From positions 1 through 39,518 of the forward strand of contig CANPFO010000009.1 of assembly GCA_947573555.1 (NCBI GenBank): a stretch of 39,518 nucleotides of DNA. Direction: 5' to 3'. Positions within the stretch are counted from its first letter, which is position 1, and each line of letters opens with the position of its first letter. The position numbers were made by a program, and so were the translations under genes. Shown here one piece after another: positions 39,270 through 39,518 of this stretch. The stretch comes from an uncultured Clostridium sp. Lineage in GTDB: Bacteria > Bacillota > Clostridia > TANB77 > CAG-508. The notes beneath the pieces were generated by a model. It was not told the origin of the DNA. It did not search any database and worked only from the letters and a program-made list of their open reading frames with translations.

Positions 39270-39372
39270 TTCAGCCAATTTATAATATATATTAAAATTA
39301 CGCTCTTTGCTAGTTCGATTTTATCGTATCATTGCAAGCTATGAATTGCTGTATTTTAATATATATTATAAA
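39270..39372 (+). repeat. Fold-back family A, short derivative
   Basis: AATTTATAATATATATTAAAAT ... CGCTCTTTGCTAGTTCG ... ATTTTAATATATATTATAAAT. Confidence 0.7.
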
Positions 39373-39418
39373 TAAATTTATTAGTAATTAATAAATATAA
39401 ATGAAAGGAGATGGATAT

Positions 39419-39518
39419 ATGGAAAAAACCATCAAAACAAAGCCAGAAGCATTAATGAAATTTACGGCAATGATTTTAACAATAATAATGATGTTACAAC
39501 TTTTAGCACCAATAGCTT
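39419..39518 (+). CDS. Start of a secreted/membrane protein (truncated by window)
   Basis: AAAGGAG RBS, MEKTIKTKPEALMKFTAMILTIIMMLQLLAPIA signal-peptide-like. Confidence 0.6.
   Translation, partial: MEKTIKTKPEALMKFTAMILTIIMMLQLLAPIA

Overview
AT-rich, sporulation-capable Firmicutes/Clostridia-type chromosomal segment. Housekeeping and sporulation genes: metG, feoB, recA-recX-scpA-gerW, spoIIAA-spoIIAB-sigF, spoIID-spoIIQ-like M23, rny-ymdB-spoVS, T-box pheS-pheT, yqeG-prepilin peptidase-M24 peptidase-efp, tRNA-Trp, T-box glyQS, sspH. These are interrupted by accessory islands and several families of fold-back repeats. The main discovery candidate is a recoding phenomenon. Four otherwise well-conserved genes (polysaccharide deacetylase, sigF, prepilin peptidase and a minus-strand M23 peptidase) are broken in the ORF track. 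In all four the frame is restored by a +1 shift at a CGG codon, where the C is skipped and GGN (Gly) is read. There are seven such events, four of them in the single M23 gene, and each restores a glycine, several at positions expected to be conserved in the family. By manual scan, none of the other recognisable native genes in the window uses CGG as an in-frame Arg codon. In-frame CGG occurs only in a few accessory ORFs, most of which look compositionally foreign. This suggests that CGG is unassigned, a programmed +1 frameshift signal, or the core of a CGGN quadruplet read as Gly. Secondary findings are covarying fold-back elements (12.0, 23.9-24.4 and 39.3 kb), a 322-bp hairpin with 78-bp perfect arms, and paired GAGAC-type elements flanking pheS. 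All calls are by eye, with no database search.
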